From contig JAPXOZ010000001.1 in assembly GCA_033811195.1 (NCBI GenBank), forward strand, positions 62,001-126,000: a DNA stretch of 64,000 nucleotides, read 5' to 3'. Both the position numbers and the translations under genes were made by a program. Below are positions 25,225 through 34,645 of this stretch, one piece after another. Origin of the DNA: Cacconaster sp033811195 (GTDB lineage Bacteria; Bacteroidota; Bacteroidia; Bacteroidales; UBA932). A model generated the notes under the pieces. The model was not told where the DNA came from and searched no databases. It saw only the letters and a list, made by a program, of their open reading frames with translations. Positions within the stretch are counted from its first letter, which is position 1; every line of letters begins with the position of its first letter.

Positions 25225-27603
25225 CTATTGATGAAATGCCAATGTAAAGGTTGGATCCAATAGCTGTGCAACAGTTGCATTTGCGTAATAATAATTCCAC
25301 CAAGAGCGTGATCTAAAGTACAACGGAGTGTTTTCAGTATAAGTACCGGTCAATGTAAATGTAACATAACCGCCACTTACCGTAAATGAATCCAACAGAT
25401 TAGTATGACTGGCATCACTGTAAATGTTACGATCTTGATTTCCGACCGTTCCTGAATAAGGGACACTTACAGATAGCGTGTTCACCGTAGCAGTAACTGT
25501 TACCGGCGTATATTCCGGAACCGCAACATTGTGTTCAATAATAGCTGTACGTGGACCTCCAAAAGTTGTAGAAACAAGGTTAAGAACAGTAGTTGTCGTG
25601 GTCGGAGTGATTTCAATAACGCTCTGGCCGGCATAACTCTGTCCTGGTGCTCCCTGCAGTCCCGTAAGGGTGATTTTCACAGGAGTATTGATTTGAGAGA
25701 TATTAAATGAGAGCTGAACAGGCCGGTTTGCACCATAATACTCCGCATCAATAAAGTGCGCTTTGCAGACTGCCAGTCCTATAACAAAACAGTCCATCGC
25801 ATCATTGAAGTACTTATTGGTTACATTGACAAAAATTCTATTAGTGGTTGCTATCTGGTTGGTTTCCATCCAGCAGGTAATCCTTTTGTAACCAATGTGA
25901 TCGGGGGAATTAGGCAAACTCGAGTATTCCTCCCAAGTGAGGTTTCGCTGAAACATGAAGGTGCCTATACCATTTGAGTCGTAAATCAAAACCATCGGCA
26001 TTATTTGACAGTCCGCTTCACCGTCCACTCTGGGATAAAGCCCCTTGTTACTACTGTCCACCAAAAATTTGAGCGGAAATGCAGTTGAGTCGATATCGTT
26101 CGGAATATCTATGTAAACATTTGCTTCAACATGAACCGAATCGGCTGCCCCATCCAAATTTTTGGGGTCGCAATGGACATACATCGTCCTCTTTTCACGG
26201 AGGACATATCTTATTTCACGACTCAATCCTGAACCATCAGTTGCAGTTGCCATGATGGATTGCCTCTTTACAAGCGAACCTATTGTACCTGTAATACCGA
26301 GTGTTACTTCATTCCATCCTGTCCATTCACCGGAAAGGGGATTATTTGAGATTACGCTGCTACTACTGAAGATATCACCGTCCTCAACTCCTATCTGCAC
26401 CTGGTTATTATCGATAGTGCCCTGATCGTAGTCAGTGTAATACTTATATTTAAATGTTATATTATTTGTGGTATTGATAGTAGTGTCAGTATAACTCACA
26501 AAAAGTCGCGCCGTACCATCTGAGATATTGGTCAGATATTTAAGCGTCACATCTGCCGAAAGGTTATTGAATGCAGTACCGGCTGCAGCCTCAGCAGCAG
26601 TTGCATAGCCGCTTGCGCTGACATGGGTTATCTCAATCTCATAATGGAAATTGCGGAGTATATGGTAAAATTTGTTTACACCCCCCTCATTGTAGATTAG
26701 GTCAACCTTGTAATAGGTGTCAGTAGTGCTACCATTGTACCTACCCCTTATAATGGCAAAGGTATTGTGCTGATCACCCGGCTGGGTACGCTCATAAAGG
26801 TAAAATGGTTCTCCCTCATTTTTATATGTGGCAGAGGGAAGCGATGACGGAGTGTTTATTAATGTTGTTCCGGGAGGTATATTGCCTGTATAGCCTTCCT
26901 GGAGCAATTCACCGTAAGTCTTGCACTTCTTCTCTCCTGCCGACGGTTTCATATAGTCCACGAAGGAGAGAGCAGCCCCATTATATGGAGCTACACTACC
27001 TCTGTTGAGAGTGTTGACTACGGTCAAACCGGTAATCGTGAAGTTTGTCACAGTGCTTGCCTTGACGGCGGTTACCTTAGAGTAGTTGCGTACCACGGGT
27101 ACCCTTGTGAGCTTGGCAGCAGTCTCGGGGCTAAGTGAACCATTATCGGTACGAATACCGTTGTCGAGGACAACTCTTTGCCAAAAAGCATCCTGCGTAC
27201 CTTGTACGGCAAACTCTGCAAAAACATCATATTCTGTACCTACAGTAGCAGGTGAGGCTACATTGCCTACTAAATGGAGGATACGCTTATTGGAAGAGGC
27301 CGTCAGAGTACATTGATAATTGATCTGATCCGAAGGAGAGATACTGACGAAGGTAGCAGTAGCACGTTCTACGTACATCCCCTCTCCATCAAATACTACG
27401 ATATGCAAAGGCATCTCTGTTCCCGCAGCAAGCGGATCATCACCGAATGCTTTAGTCAAAGGTGACATTTCCGAAACATCCAGCCCGATATTGACAATCA
27501 CCTTGTCTCCATCGATACGAGAGATATCGATATCCTCAATATCAAACTTCTGGCAAGAAAAGAGTGCCAGAACCATCAGTATGCTGTAAAGTATCTTCTT
27601 CAT
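25225..27603 (-). CDS. Large fimbrillin-like lipoprotein, last gene of the operon
   Basis: The 792-aa protein has a lipobox (LALFSCQ, lipid Cys at about 17) and then a FimA/Mfa-type N-terminal domain: KVIVNIGLDVSEMSPLTKAFGDDP, followed by PLHIVVFDGEGMYVERATA. The middle part (about 330-520) looks like stacked beta domains and the C-terminal third has Thr/Val-rich strands. Large terminal genes of this kind encode accessory or tip subunits in Bacteroidales fimbriae, possibly adhesive. No lectin motif is recognisable. The gap to the gene before it is 21 bp. The assignment as tip protein rests on position and lipoprotein type, not on a specific domain. Confidence 0.75.
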   Translation of the reverse strand: MKKILYSILMVLALFSCQKFDIEDIDISRIDGDKVIVNIGLDVSEMSPLTKAFGDDPLAAGTEMPLHIVVFDGEGMYVERATATFVSISPSDQINYQCTLTASSNKRILHLVGNVASPATVGTEYDVFAEFAVQGTQDAFWQRVVLDNGIRTDNGSLSPETAAKLTRVPVVRNYSKVTAVKASTVTNFTITGLTVVNTLNRGSVAPYNGAALSFVDYMKPSAGEKKCKTYGELLQEGYTGNIPPGTTLINTPSSLPSATYKNEGEPFYLYERTQPGDQHNTFAIIRGRYNGSTTDTYYKVDLIYNEGGVNKFYHILRNFHYEIEITHVSASGYATAAEAAAGTAFNNLSADVTLKYLTNISDGTARLFVSYTDTTINTTNNITFKYKYYTDYDQGTIDNNQVQIGVEDGDIFSSSSVISNNPLSGEWTGWNEVTLGITGTIGSLVKRQSIMATATDGSGLSREIRYVLREKRTMYVHCDPKNLDGAADSVHVEANVYIDIPNDIDSTAFPLKFLVDSSNKGLYPRVDGEADCQIMPMVLIYDSNGIGTFMFQRNLTWEEYSSLPNSPDHIGYKRITCWMETNQIATTNRIFVNVTNKYFNDAMDCFVIGLAVCKAHFIDAEYYGANRPVQLSFNISQINTPVKITLTGLQGAPGQSYAGQSVIEITPTTTTTVLNLVSTTFGGPRTAIIEHNVAVPEYTPVTVTATVNTLSVSVPYSGTVGNQDRNIYSDASHTNLLDSFTVSGGYVTFTLTGTYTENTPLYFRSRSWWNYYYANATVAQLLDPTFTLAFHQ

Positions 27604-27624
27604 CTCAATATCCTCTTCATCATG

Positions 27625-29997
27625 TTATCTTACATTACCCCATTGCTCGACATAAATATCCCCCAAAGGGTTATCTCCCATCATCGGCACTCCATAATCA
27701 ACAGTACCATCTTTATTGTAGTCACCTTTCTCATCGCCCCAATACCATACATCATAGACACAACGAACAAAGGCGTCGGTATTATCAGGTGCCGGACCGG
27801 TGGCTGGGTACCATACATTACTTCTCGCAGAATAATGCCTTTTGCTTGAAGCCCAATAGGGAGCATCGTTGGTTTCTCCAAAAAGCTGAGGTATGACTTG
27901 GGCTTTCGAACGATTGACAATAAACATAATCTCCGCTTCAGTCGGCACGCGCCATCTACCTGCAGGATATCCGTTTTCCTGATAGGCTGCGCATCGTTTC
28001 TCCGCCTGTGCGAAGGTTACCCTAGTTGTCTTACCATACGAGGAGGCGATTTTATATGCAGGAGCAATAACATCTGCAATATCTGTTCGGGTCCTGCGAT
28101 ATTGATCGAGTTTAACTGTCGGACCATAGTTTTGGAGTCCCGGAAGAGAGCCTGCTTCATCAAGGGGTACTCTTGGATCTCCAATTGAATAATCTCGCTC
28201 AACCAGCAACCCGGGACAGAGCACTCCCACATACATAGTGTACTGATTCTGATTGGTATTAGGAGCTATACCGTTGACTCCGGTATAATCCACCACCGCA
28301 CCCAAACTTCTTCCGTTATCATCATTTATAGGCGACTGAGTTGTCGATCGTGCTCGATAACCATATACTATTACCGAACCATAATTACTTGTAACATTAG
28401 TATAGGATCTCTCGCCCGTAATATATATCGGTGAATATTGCTTTATCACTATAGTTTCGGAAAATCCATCATCATTGCTCACTGTAACAGTGATAGTACT
28501 CACTGAAAATGAGCCATTAGGGATAATTCTTTGAAACTTGACAATATTGCCCTCCTCCACTGATACTGTATAGGTATCCGTAACAGTATGTGAAGGTGAT
28601 CCGGGAGGATGGACCAAACGTTGCTCAGAAATAGAGTAGGAAGTATAGCTGGCGGGGGCTGGGCTGGTAAGTTTCCTAACAGTGAAGTTGTTCTGTGAGT
28701 AATTCACGTATGTTACAGAGTCGATTTTCACCTTCACGGGTGAAGAACTGGAGTAGTGGAAGATTCTGGAATCTTCGTTATTAAGCATTGCAAAACTTTG
28801 GTCTACTGTAAGATACTGGTATTTACGGAGCTCTGCTTTAATCTCGGCGGTACTCCAATCTGCGATAATCACACTGAAAGGAACCTCTAATGGCTCTTCC
28901 TCCTCAAAACTACCCAGCATGCTTAGCGTAATGCTGATCTGATAATATTCGTTGCGTGTAAATTGATAATCACCCGGAACGTTGATCGGTATCTGATAGT
29001 AAGTGTTGAGGGGATTATGCTGATCGTCGCCCGGATACCATGGAAGCACGAGAGTCAGATAGGTCCGATCCATCGTGTCAGGATCAAACTCGTAGGGATA
29101 GGTGTAATAGGGGACAGTATTAAACCAGTAATCAAGTGTACCTGTAGCCGGCTCACGTGTAAACTGTCTGGGAAGCGTGCTGGCTCCCCCTCTGATAGTG
29201 TAATAATCACCCGCTACGGGAGTGTAAGGATGGACAGTCTCATCTATGTGTGACTTCTTTACTCCATTGAAAAAGAAAAGTCTCATCTGGTCAGTCCTCG
29301 GGGTCCAAGTAACTGCCTCCGCTCCTTCTCCGATAGTAACCGGATCAATTTGAGTGACAAATACGCGGATCTTGCAGGCTGAGCGATCCATCTTAACGTG
29401 TCCGCTCATAGTAGTCCTGTCAGCAGTCAGAGTTACCACATCATACCCATCCATCACAAAAGATTTTGCCATTTGACTGGTGAGAGGGTTATTAGTCATA
29501 ACCTCCAGATTTTTGAGACTATTGATGGATGTGCCTATATAAGAAGGAGTAGGGGCTGCAGCATTTGCCATTATTGTATTAAGTGCAGTCCTAGCCGGAT
29601 TCTTGGCATTGGCAATCACATAGATCCTAGCAGTGGCCGGTGCCGGAACTGCAGGTGCCGTGCCGAAAATCTTGTCGATCTCAACGTTAGTAAAAGGAAT
29701 GGTGATTGTAGCTATGGAGTTGGAGCCTGGCGGCAGTGCCATTTGCAAGCAGTGCACAGCGTTTGTATTATTGTCAGCATTATTCTTGTAAAAGAATATA
29801 TCCACCGTATCAATGAGATTTTCATTAAGGTTAGTCTCTCCGGCTGCTTCGATCTCAGGTCCTTTTGTACCCAAACCTGTTGTCATAAGTGTGAGACGGA
29901 ATTCTCCTTTAGGCTGGGGCACAGGATTTTCAAACCAGTTGCAAGAGGCGACCAGAAGAACTGCAAGCAGTAGCGTTATATGCATTATTCTTTTCAT
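27625..29997 (-). CDS. Large fimbrillin-like lipoprotein with C-terminal FISUMP/DUF1566-like domain
   Basis: A 790-aa lipoprotein (lipobox LVASCNW). The first 300 residues resemble Mfa/FimA accessory pilins (FRLTLMTTGLGTKGPEIEAA, then DTVDIFFYKNNADN). The C-terminal 200 residues carry AEKRCAAYQENGYPAGRWRVPTEAE, quoted across its key W-R-V-P-T core, then APYWASSKRHYSARSNVWY and FVRCVYDVWYW. That pattern is shared with DUF1566/FISUMP-type C-lectin-like domains seen on bacterial adhesins. This makes it a good candidate for the adhesive tip subunit. It starts 9 bp after the preceding gene. Confidence 0.78.
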   Translation of the reverse strand: MKRIMHITLLLAVLLVASCNWFENPVPQPKGEFRLTLMTTGLGTKGPEIEAAGETNLNENLIDTVDIFFYKNNADNNTNAVHCLQMALPPGSNSIATITIPFTNVEIDKIFGTAPAVPAPATARIYVIANAKNPARTALNTIMANAAAPTPSYIGTSINSLKNLEVMTNNPLTSQMAKSFVMDGYDVVTLTADRTTMSGHVKMDRSACKIRVFVTQIDPVTIGEGAEAVTWTPRTDQMRLFFFNGVKKSHIDETVHPYTPVAGDYYTIRGGASTLPRQFTREPATGTLDYWFNTVPYYTYPYEFDPDTMDRTYLTLVLPWYPGDDQHNPLNTYYQIPINVPGDYQFTRNEYYQISITLSMLGSFEEEEPLEVPFSVIIADWSTAEIKAELRKYQYLTVDQSFAMLNNEDSRIFHYSSSSPVKVKIDSVTYVNYSQNNFTVRKLTSPAPASYTSYSISEQRLVHPPGSPSHTVTDTYTVSVEEGNIVKFQRIIPNGSFSVSTITVTVSNDDGFSETIVIKQYSPIYITGERSYTNVTSNYGSVIVYGYRARSTTQSPINDDNGRSLGAVVDYTGVNGIAPNTNQNQYTMYVGVLCPGLLVERDYSIGDPRVPLDEAGSLPGLQNYGPTVKLDQYRRTRTDIADVIAPAYKIASSYGKTTRVTFAQAEKRCAAYQENGYPAGRWRVPTEAEIMFIVNRSKAQVIPQLFGETNDAPYWASSKRHYSARSNVWYPATGPAPDNTDAFVRCVYDVWYWGDEKGDYNKDGTVDYGVPMMGDNPLGDIYVEQWGNVR

Positions 29998-30006
29998 ATC
30001 TCTTTA

Positions 30007-31665
30007 CTATGAAGCCGGTTGAACAATAGTGTACTCTTTTGCCGAGCCAAAGCCGCCCTCAATCTCAAGATAATTAACCTTGATTGTAACATTGACGGGT
30101 GGAGGGAATGTAACCATCAGACGGAGCACATACTCGTTGTGTATCTCTGCCGGCTGGGGAAGATTCTTCTTGATATACAATGTGGCAGGCTGACCGACAG
30201 GACCGGAAGGAGCCTCTATTGTAGTACCACCCTCCGTTACGAATGAGAATGCTCCGGCAACGCCACCCTTTCTTACTAATGAGGCGTTCCATGTGCCTCC
30301 CACAGGAGTTGCCACCGTGAACGTCACTTTGGCAAAGGTGTTGTCTTGTTTCATAATAACATAGACATTGCCGTTTTCCTTATCTGAAGCATCAATCTCT
30401 TTTATGGTTGTTGGATCAAATGTTGGAAATCCTCCGGTTTCAAATGAACTCAACTGCTCGTACTGGTAACTCTCCGTTTTGATAACCCAGGGGTTTGCCT
30501 CGAGCTTAAGTGTCAGGTCAACACCGCTAATACCGGTGATATTATAATCAACAATATGATTGCGCAGGATATTGAAATAGGTCGGGGTTGTAGGAAGTTT
30601 ACCATTATCGTCATAATAGGCAAAATGGATGGCATCCGTATAGGTCTTACCGTTGGAAAGTTTGACCGTAATGGTAGATTTCTCATTTGCAGGAGCATTG
30701 ACATTATTGAAAGCCGGCACATAGATCTCATAAAGGTCATTATTGATCTTTCTGAAAGGAATGGTATCTGAAGAAATCTGCGCTGAAGAACAATATTGTT
30801 CAGTAGCAGCAGTCACACCCCTGGGGGTGGTCTCTATGATATTTGGAGCCTTATAGGCGACTGTAGAAAATCTCTTTAGTGTGACAGCCGAAAGGTCAAC
30901 AAGGGCTGCAAAAGTATCAGAAAGCCGTACACGGATCTTAGCATATGCCCTGATCACATTAATCTCTCCAAGGTCTGTAAGCATATTGTCCCTAAAGAGC
31001 ACATCCTCAAATTTGCGCAATCCATACATAGGCATCGGTGCCGTCTGCGAGGGCTCATAAGGGGTAGTGCCCGGATTGTAATTAAATGTACCCCAACCTC
31101 CGGACACATTGTTGGAAATCAAATCGTTAAGCGTAGAAGTGCCTACATAGAGATCGGGAGTTTCTCCCAGCGCAGCCACATCTTCACCAATCGGGTAACG
31201 ACCGTTGACTCCACCATAATTGAGCAGGGCCACCATTATAAAGTCAGTATATGCCTGATTAAGCTTTCCACTGACATAATAAGCCTTATATACGGGCATA
31301 GGATCTCCTGCTGGGTCGGGATTAGGAGAAGTACCCGTCATTCCTATCGGAATGATGTCTTCCGGCTCCGGCAGGAAAGTTTGGAGATATTTTCCATTCT
31401 TATCAAAGAAAAGGAACATAAAGTCTCCACTCTCTATACCGATATAATTTTCATAATTCTGACCATGTTCGTCACCATAAACAGGAGCCTTAGTGGCCGG
31501 AGCGCTGAACATACCTGTCGAAATTGTAAAACCGATATCGACCTTCTCAGTGAGAGCACACTTGCTGCACTCCTCATAAATGAGATTGCATGCAGCCATA
31601 AGCGACACTAATGGCAGCAGTATAAACAGCCGAATTTGAGCCGATATGTTCTGTTTAAATCTCAT
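30007..31665 (-). CDS. Fimbrillin-like lipoprotein (accessory pilin)
   Basis: The 552-aa protein has a lipobox (VSLMAACN) and a Mfa-type N-terminal domain: KVDIGFTISTGMFSAPATKAP and ESGDFMFLFFDKNGKYLQTF. A conserved HFAYYDDNGKLPTTPTYFNILRNH region near residue 365 (key part YFNILRNHIVDY) is typical of the C-terminal domain of Bacteroidales fimbrillins. The sequence ends in beta-rich EYTIVQPAS. It is likely an accessory subunit between anchor and tip. It lies 18 bp after the anchor gene. Confidence 0.8.
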   Translation of the reverse strand: MRFKQNISAQIRLFILLPLVSLMAACNLIYEECSKCALTEKVDIGFTISTGMFSAPATKAPVYGDEHGQNYENYIGIESGDFMFLFFDKNGKYLQTFLPEPEDIIPIGMTGTSPNPDPAGDPMPVYKAYYVSGKLNQAYTDFIMVALLNYGGVNGRYPIGEDVAALGETPDLYVGTSTLNDLISNNVSGGWGTFNYNPGTTPYEPSQTAPMPMYGLRKFEDVLFRDNMLTDLGEINVIRAYAKIRVRLSDTFAALVDLSAVTLKRFSTVAYKAPNIIETTPRGVTAATEQYCSSAQISSDTIPFRKINNDLYEIYVPAFNNVNAPANEKSTITVKLSNGKTYTDAIHFAYYDDNGKLPTTPTYFNILRNHIVDYNITGISGVDLTLKLEANPWVIKTESYQYEQLSSFETGGFPTFDPTTIKEIDASDKENGNVYVIMKQDNTFAKVTFTVATPVGGTWNASLVRKGGVAGAFSFVTEGGTTIEAPSGPVGQPATLYIKKNLPQPAEIHNEYVLRLMVTFPPPVNVTIKVNYLEIEGGFGSAKEYTIVQPAS

Positions 31666-31683
31666 ACGATCAGTTTCAAATTA

Positions 31684-32784
31684 CTAAAGTATTGTTGATG
31701 ACAAAACAACTTTCCATGAACCTATGTATATATAGGCATTCATCCAGGTATATTCACTCTCAGGGTCATCTGGATCATCTGGATCGTCCGGGTCGTCGGG
31801 ATCGTCCGGGTCGTCAGGGTCAGTTGTGCCACCCGGATCAGTGCCTTCTTCATCCGATTTTTTATCCTGAAGGAAGAATATGAAATGATATTCATCCTGA
31901 CGATCGAGGTATTCCTGATCTGTCATAACCTGATTGTAATTGCTCTTAACCAGCAGAAGGAATTCTACTAAAGGAATGGAGAGCACTGTTTTTCCCTTGT
32001 TATTTTTGATAGTCATCCGTGTGTCGCTGGATGCTATAAGTCTCGAAACGGCAAACTCTGCTATTGCAGCAGCGCCTGCGGTAATAGTATCCGTCTTGGT
32101 CAGTACCTCTTCACCGGTGGCTGTGTAGTAAGCCTCATAGTTGACTATGTTGTTGGGAATAATCTCATTATTCCAGTTAAGGAGTCCGTTATCAGCTGTA
32201 ATATGATAGGTAAAAGCATCCGGATCCACCTTCTTTCCGGAGATGTGCATCAACACAATTCGTATGGAGTTGGTGTTTTTGACCAGAGGTATAGTCACAG
32301 TGTGAACACCCTCCTCATCCGGAAATTCCACTGAGTTGAGAGAACCGTGATAGAGTGGCTTTAGCTGATAATCTACTACGGTCTTACCCGTGATATCTTT
32401 TTTTCCTATAGTCTTACAAGTCAGATCGGACTTACTTGTAAGACCCCTCTGAATCAGAGGAACTGAAAAGGATTTGCCATCCTCTAGGCCACACCATGCG
32501 ACAAGATCATAGGTACCCGGCTCCATATCGACCTCCATTGCATAGTCGCCGGTCCCAAGTTGCGGCCCTTGATCAGTCTTTTGGTAAACAAGCTTACCAT
32601 TGGCATCAAAGGCATAGAGTGACACCGATGTGACCTCATTAGCAAAGGCGTCAGCATACTTCATATTGTAGTCATACTTAAAGACTATTCTATATTTTGG
32701 ATCGCAGTCGCCCTCATATTCATATATTGCGCTACAGGAGGTCATCGCAATAAATACGAGCAGCAAATACGTCAATCGTTTCAT
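31684..32784 (-). CDS. FimB/Mfa2-family fimbrial anchor lipoprotein
   Basis: A 366-aa protein of the FimB/Mfa2 family, which caps the pilus base and anchors it in the outer membrane. It has a lipobox (IAMTSCS), CDPKYRIVFKYDYNMKYADAFANEV with the family's D-x-VxxxxLYxFD pattern (SVSLYAFDANGKLV), and PGTYDLVAWCGLED. Near the C-terminus lies a DDP tripeptide repeat (about residues 322-343). I place the start at 32784: GGAG at 32790-32793 then sits 5 bases upstream, whereas the in-frame GTG at 32790 abuts it. A GC-rich hairpin separates this gene from the fimbrillin gene. Confidence 0.85.
   Translation of the reverse strand: MKRLTYLLLVFIAMTSCSAIYEYEGDCDPKYRIVFKYDYNMKYADAFANEVTSVSLYAFDANGKLVYQKTDQGPQLGTGDYAMEVDMEPGTYDLVAWCGLEDGKSFSVPLIQRGLTSKSDLTCKTIGKKDITGKTVVDYQLKPLYHGSLNSVEFPDEEGVHTVTIPLVKNTNSIRIVLMHISGKKVDPDAFTYHITADNGLLNWNNEIIPNNIVNYEAYYTATGEEVLTKTDTITAGAAAIAEFAVSRLIASSDTRMTIKNNKGKTVLSIPLVEFLLLVKSNYNQVMTDQEYLDRQDEYHFIFFLQDKKSDEEGTDPGGTTDPDDPDDPDDPDDPDDPDDPESEYTWMNAYIYIGSWKVVLSSTIL
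31763..31821 (-). repeat. 9-bp tandem repeat encoding (DDP)n in the anchor protein
   Basis: About seven imperfect 9-bp units (for example GGATCATCT, GGGTCGTCC on the plus strand) encode a run of Asp-Asp-Pro. Changes in copy number would keep the frame and alter linker length only. Confidence 0.85.
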
Positions 32785-32847
32785 CATCACTCCGAATTGT
32801 TTTTTATCTTCCTAATATCTCGGGGCCAATGTTCTAAAATAATCCTC

Positions 32848-32871
32848 CGGGGCGGGGCCCCACCCGCCCCG
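32848..32871 (-). promoter_or_regulatory. GC-rich intercistronic hairpin after the fimbrillin gene
   Basis: CGGGGCGGG (32848-32856) pairs perfectly with CCCGCCCCG (32863-32871) around a 6-base loop. It lies 62 bp past the fimbrillin stop and upstream of the anchor gene, with no T run after it, which suits an RNA-stabilising or attenuating structure rather than a full terminator. Confidence 0.75.
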
Positions 32872-32932
32872 AAAGATTGGTATAGAAATACCTCGGTATA
32901 ATAAACCTCAGCAATCTCTTTTTAGAAAATAA

Positions 32933-34585
32933 TTACAATTCCACGTTCTGTGTAACAGTCTGCCAAGCAAGGATATTGAGCGTAGCAGCCAGATAGTAAG
33001 TGGAAGGATCGTAGTTGGGAACAATCGGCTCACTCACGTCGAACACACCGATACCTACATTCTTAATATCTGTTACAGTCACCTGATAGAAGTGGTTGCG
33101 AACCACACCAAAATCACCCTCCTTGAAAGGAACAGTTGCCTCCTTGTCATAGTTAGGATTCAAGAAGTGCTCTACCGGGATCGAGTAATACATACAACCA
33201 TTTGTAAATACCTCTGTGATGAATCTGTCGCCTTTGAGGTAATTTTTTGCAGCATCAGTTGATGCTGCAGCTGCTGCTGCCGTAAAGCGAGGCTTAATCT
33301 CTCCGTCATAGAGGTTAGTGCAAGTGGTTGTATCAGCAGGATTGGGAACCTGAAAATCATCTACATCATAATCAATATTACCGGTCTTTTTGTAATGCAT
33401 ATTAAGATTCGCTGCAAGAATGGCTGCATAATCATTCCATTTATAGAATACACCGTTGAAACGATAAAGAGTTACATAATCAGCATCAGAAGCAAGCTTC
33501 ATCTGTGCGGCAACCAGGATATTTGTAGCAGCAGTCATGAAGTAGTTACCGGTAAGAAGATTACCTGCAATAGTATTCTCGAGGCAATAATCTGCCGGAG
33601 CCCAAGCCGTTGCTTCTATTGCACTATATGGCCTATAGATCAATGATGCTGTTGTGGGAGTTATAGGATCATTACCGGATCCGTTATCTCTGAGATCCGC
33701 ATAATTTGTGGGATAAACTCCATCATTATAGTTAGCATCCTTTGCCCAATGAGAGCGGAAATTTAATGGTGCGTTCCAAGCCCAAGAAATAGTAGGAGCA
33801 GTCCACCCTGCATCAATCTTCTTTATATAATAACTCGATTTGTTGAGATTGCTGAATCCCCAGCCGTTGATCTTAATAGTAACTTCTTTATCACCACCAT
33901 CAAATGCTGCCTTTACGGGAGCATTAGGAGGGAAAACACCGGGCATGGTGTTAGTAACAGTTGCATCCTTCATTGTCAGGTTACCCTTTACAGCAAGACG
34001 CTCAACGTATGCAAATACGGGAGCAGCCTCAGCTTCGGCCTGTGTCTTCTTGAGATTGCCTGAAATATTACGGGTTGTAAAGACAACAGCCGTCCCATCA
34101 AGATAGGTGGAACTGGTCATAATAAAGCTATCAGTAGCGTTATTATAAATGTTAACAACTTCTGCCTGTGCCTGTGTCAGAGTCTTACCGGGGAAGTTGT
34201 CTATGTGAGCTACTGGAAGATTGAGCACTACAAACATCTGATCGGGTAGTACAGTAACATTCTTAAGCACAATAGTAATGTCGGTATAGCGCTCAACATT
34301 ACCAATACTGTCATTTACTGTAAAACTACCGATGGTCTCACCTTCAACCACATAATTGCCCAAAATATCATAGAAATAGAAGTGGGCATTGTTGATCTTA
34401 CCTTCATCTGCAGTACCTCTGGCAAATCCGCTTGGAGTACCCTTAGTATAAACATCAGCGGGAGAAACAAGTCGTACAGTCATATAAGAAGCGTTGCTGT
34501 CCAAATCGGGGACAATTTGCTTCTCGTTACAACCGACAAATAGAATGAGTGCCATGGCGCTCAATACAAAAATTTTTAGTTTCAT
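32933..34585 (-). CDS. Major fimbrillin (FimA/Mfa1-type)
   Basis: The 550-aa product has a lipobox (ALILFVGCNE) and the two-domain fimbrillin layout. The N-terminal domain has YMTVRLVSPADVYTKG, then NNAHFYFYDILGNYVVEGE and VFVVLNLPVAHIDNFPG-like QMFVVLNLP. The C-terminal domain has YYSIPVEHFL and FGVVRNHFYQVTVTDIKN. The last residues, NILAWQTVTQNVEL, resemble the C-terminal strand that polymerises Bacteroidales type V pili by donor-strand exchange after proteolytic trimming of the N-terminus. It has an unusually A-rich leader (34586-34645) and is followed by a GC-rich hairpin, both suited to high expression. It is the third gene of the operon. Confidence 0.87.
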   Translation of the reverse strand: MKLKIFVLSAMALILFVGCNEKQIVPDLDSNASYMTVRLVSPADVYTKGTPSGFARGTADEGKINNAHFYFYDILGNYVVEGETIGSFTVNDSIGNVERYTDITIVLKNVTVLPDQMFVVLNLPVAHIDNFPGKTLTQAQAEVVNIYNNATDSFIMTSSTYLDGTAVVFTTRNISGNLKKTQAEAEAAPVFAYVERLAVKGNLTMKDATVTNTMPGVFPPNAPVKAAFDGGDKEVTIKINGWGFSNLNKSSYYIKKIDAGWTAPTISWAWNAPLNFRSHWAKDANYNDGVYPTNYADLRDNGSGNDPITPTTASLIYRPYSAIEATAWAPADYCLENTIAGNLLTGNYFMTAATNILVAAQMKLASDADYVTLYRFNGVFYKWNDYAAILAANLNMHYKKTGNIDYDVDDFQVPNPADTTTCTNLYDGEIKPRFTAAAAAASTDAAKNYLKGDRFITEVFTNGCMYYSIPVEHFLNPNYDKEATVPFKEGDFGVVRNHFYQVTVTDIKNVGIGVFDVSEPIVPNYDPSTYYLAATLNILAWQTVTQNVEL

Positions 34586-34645
34586 AACTTTTGGGGTTTA
34601 AATTGTTTTTTAATTATTTTCTGTTATTTAATATTTTTCTCTAGT

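Noticed and set aside
32790..32790. GTG start for the fimbrial anchor gene
   Set aside because: The GGAG motif directly abuts the GTG; the ATG at 32784 has a normal 5-base spacing and a better signal peptide start.
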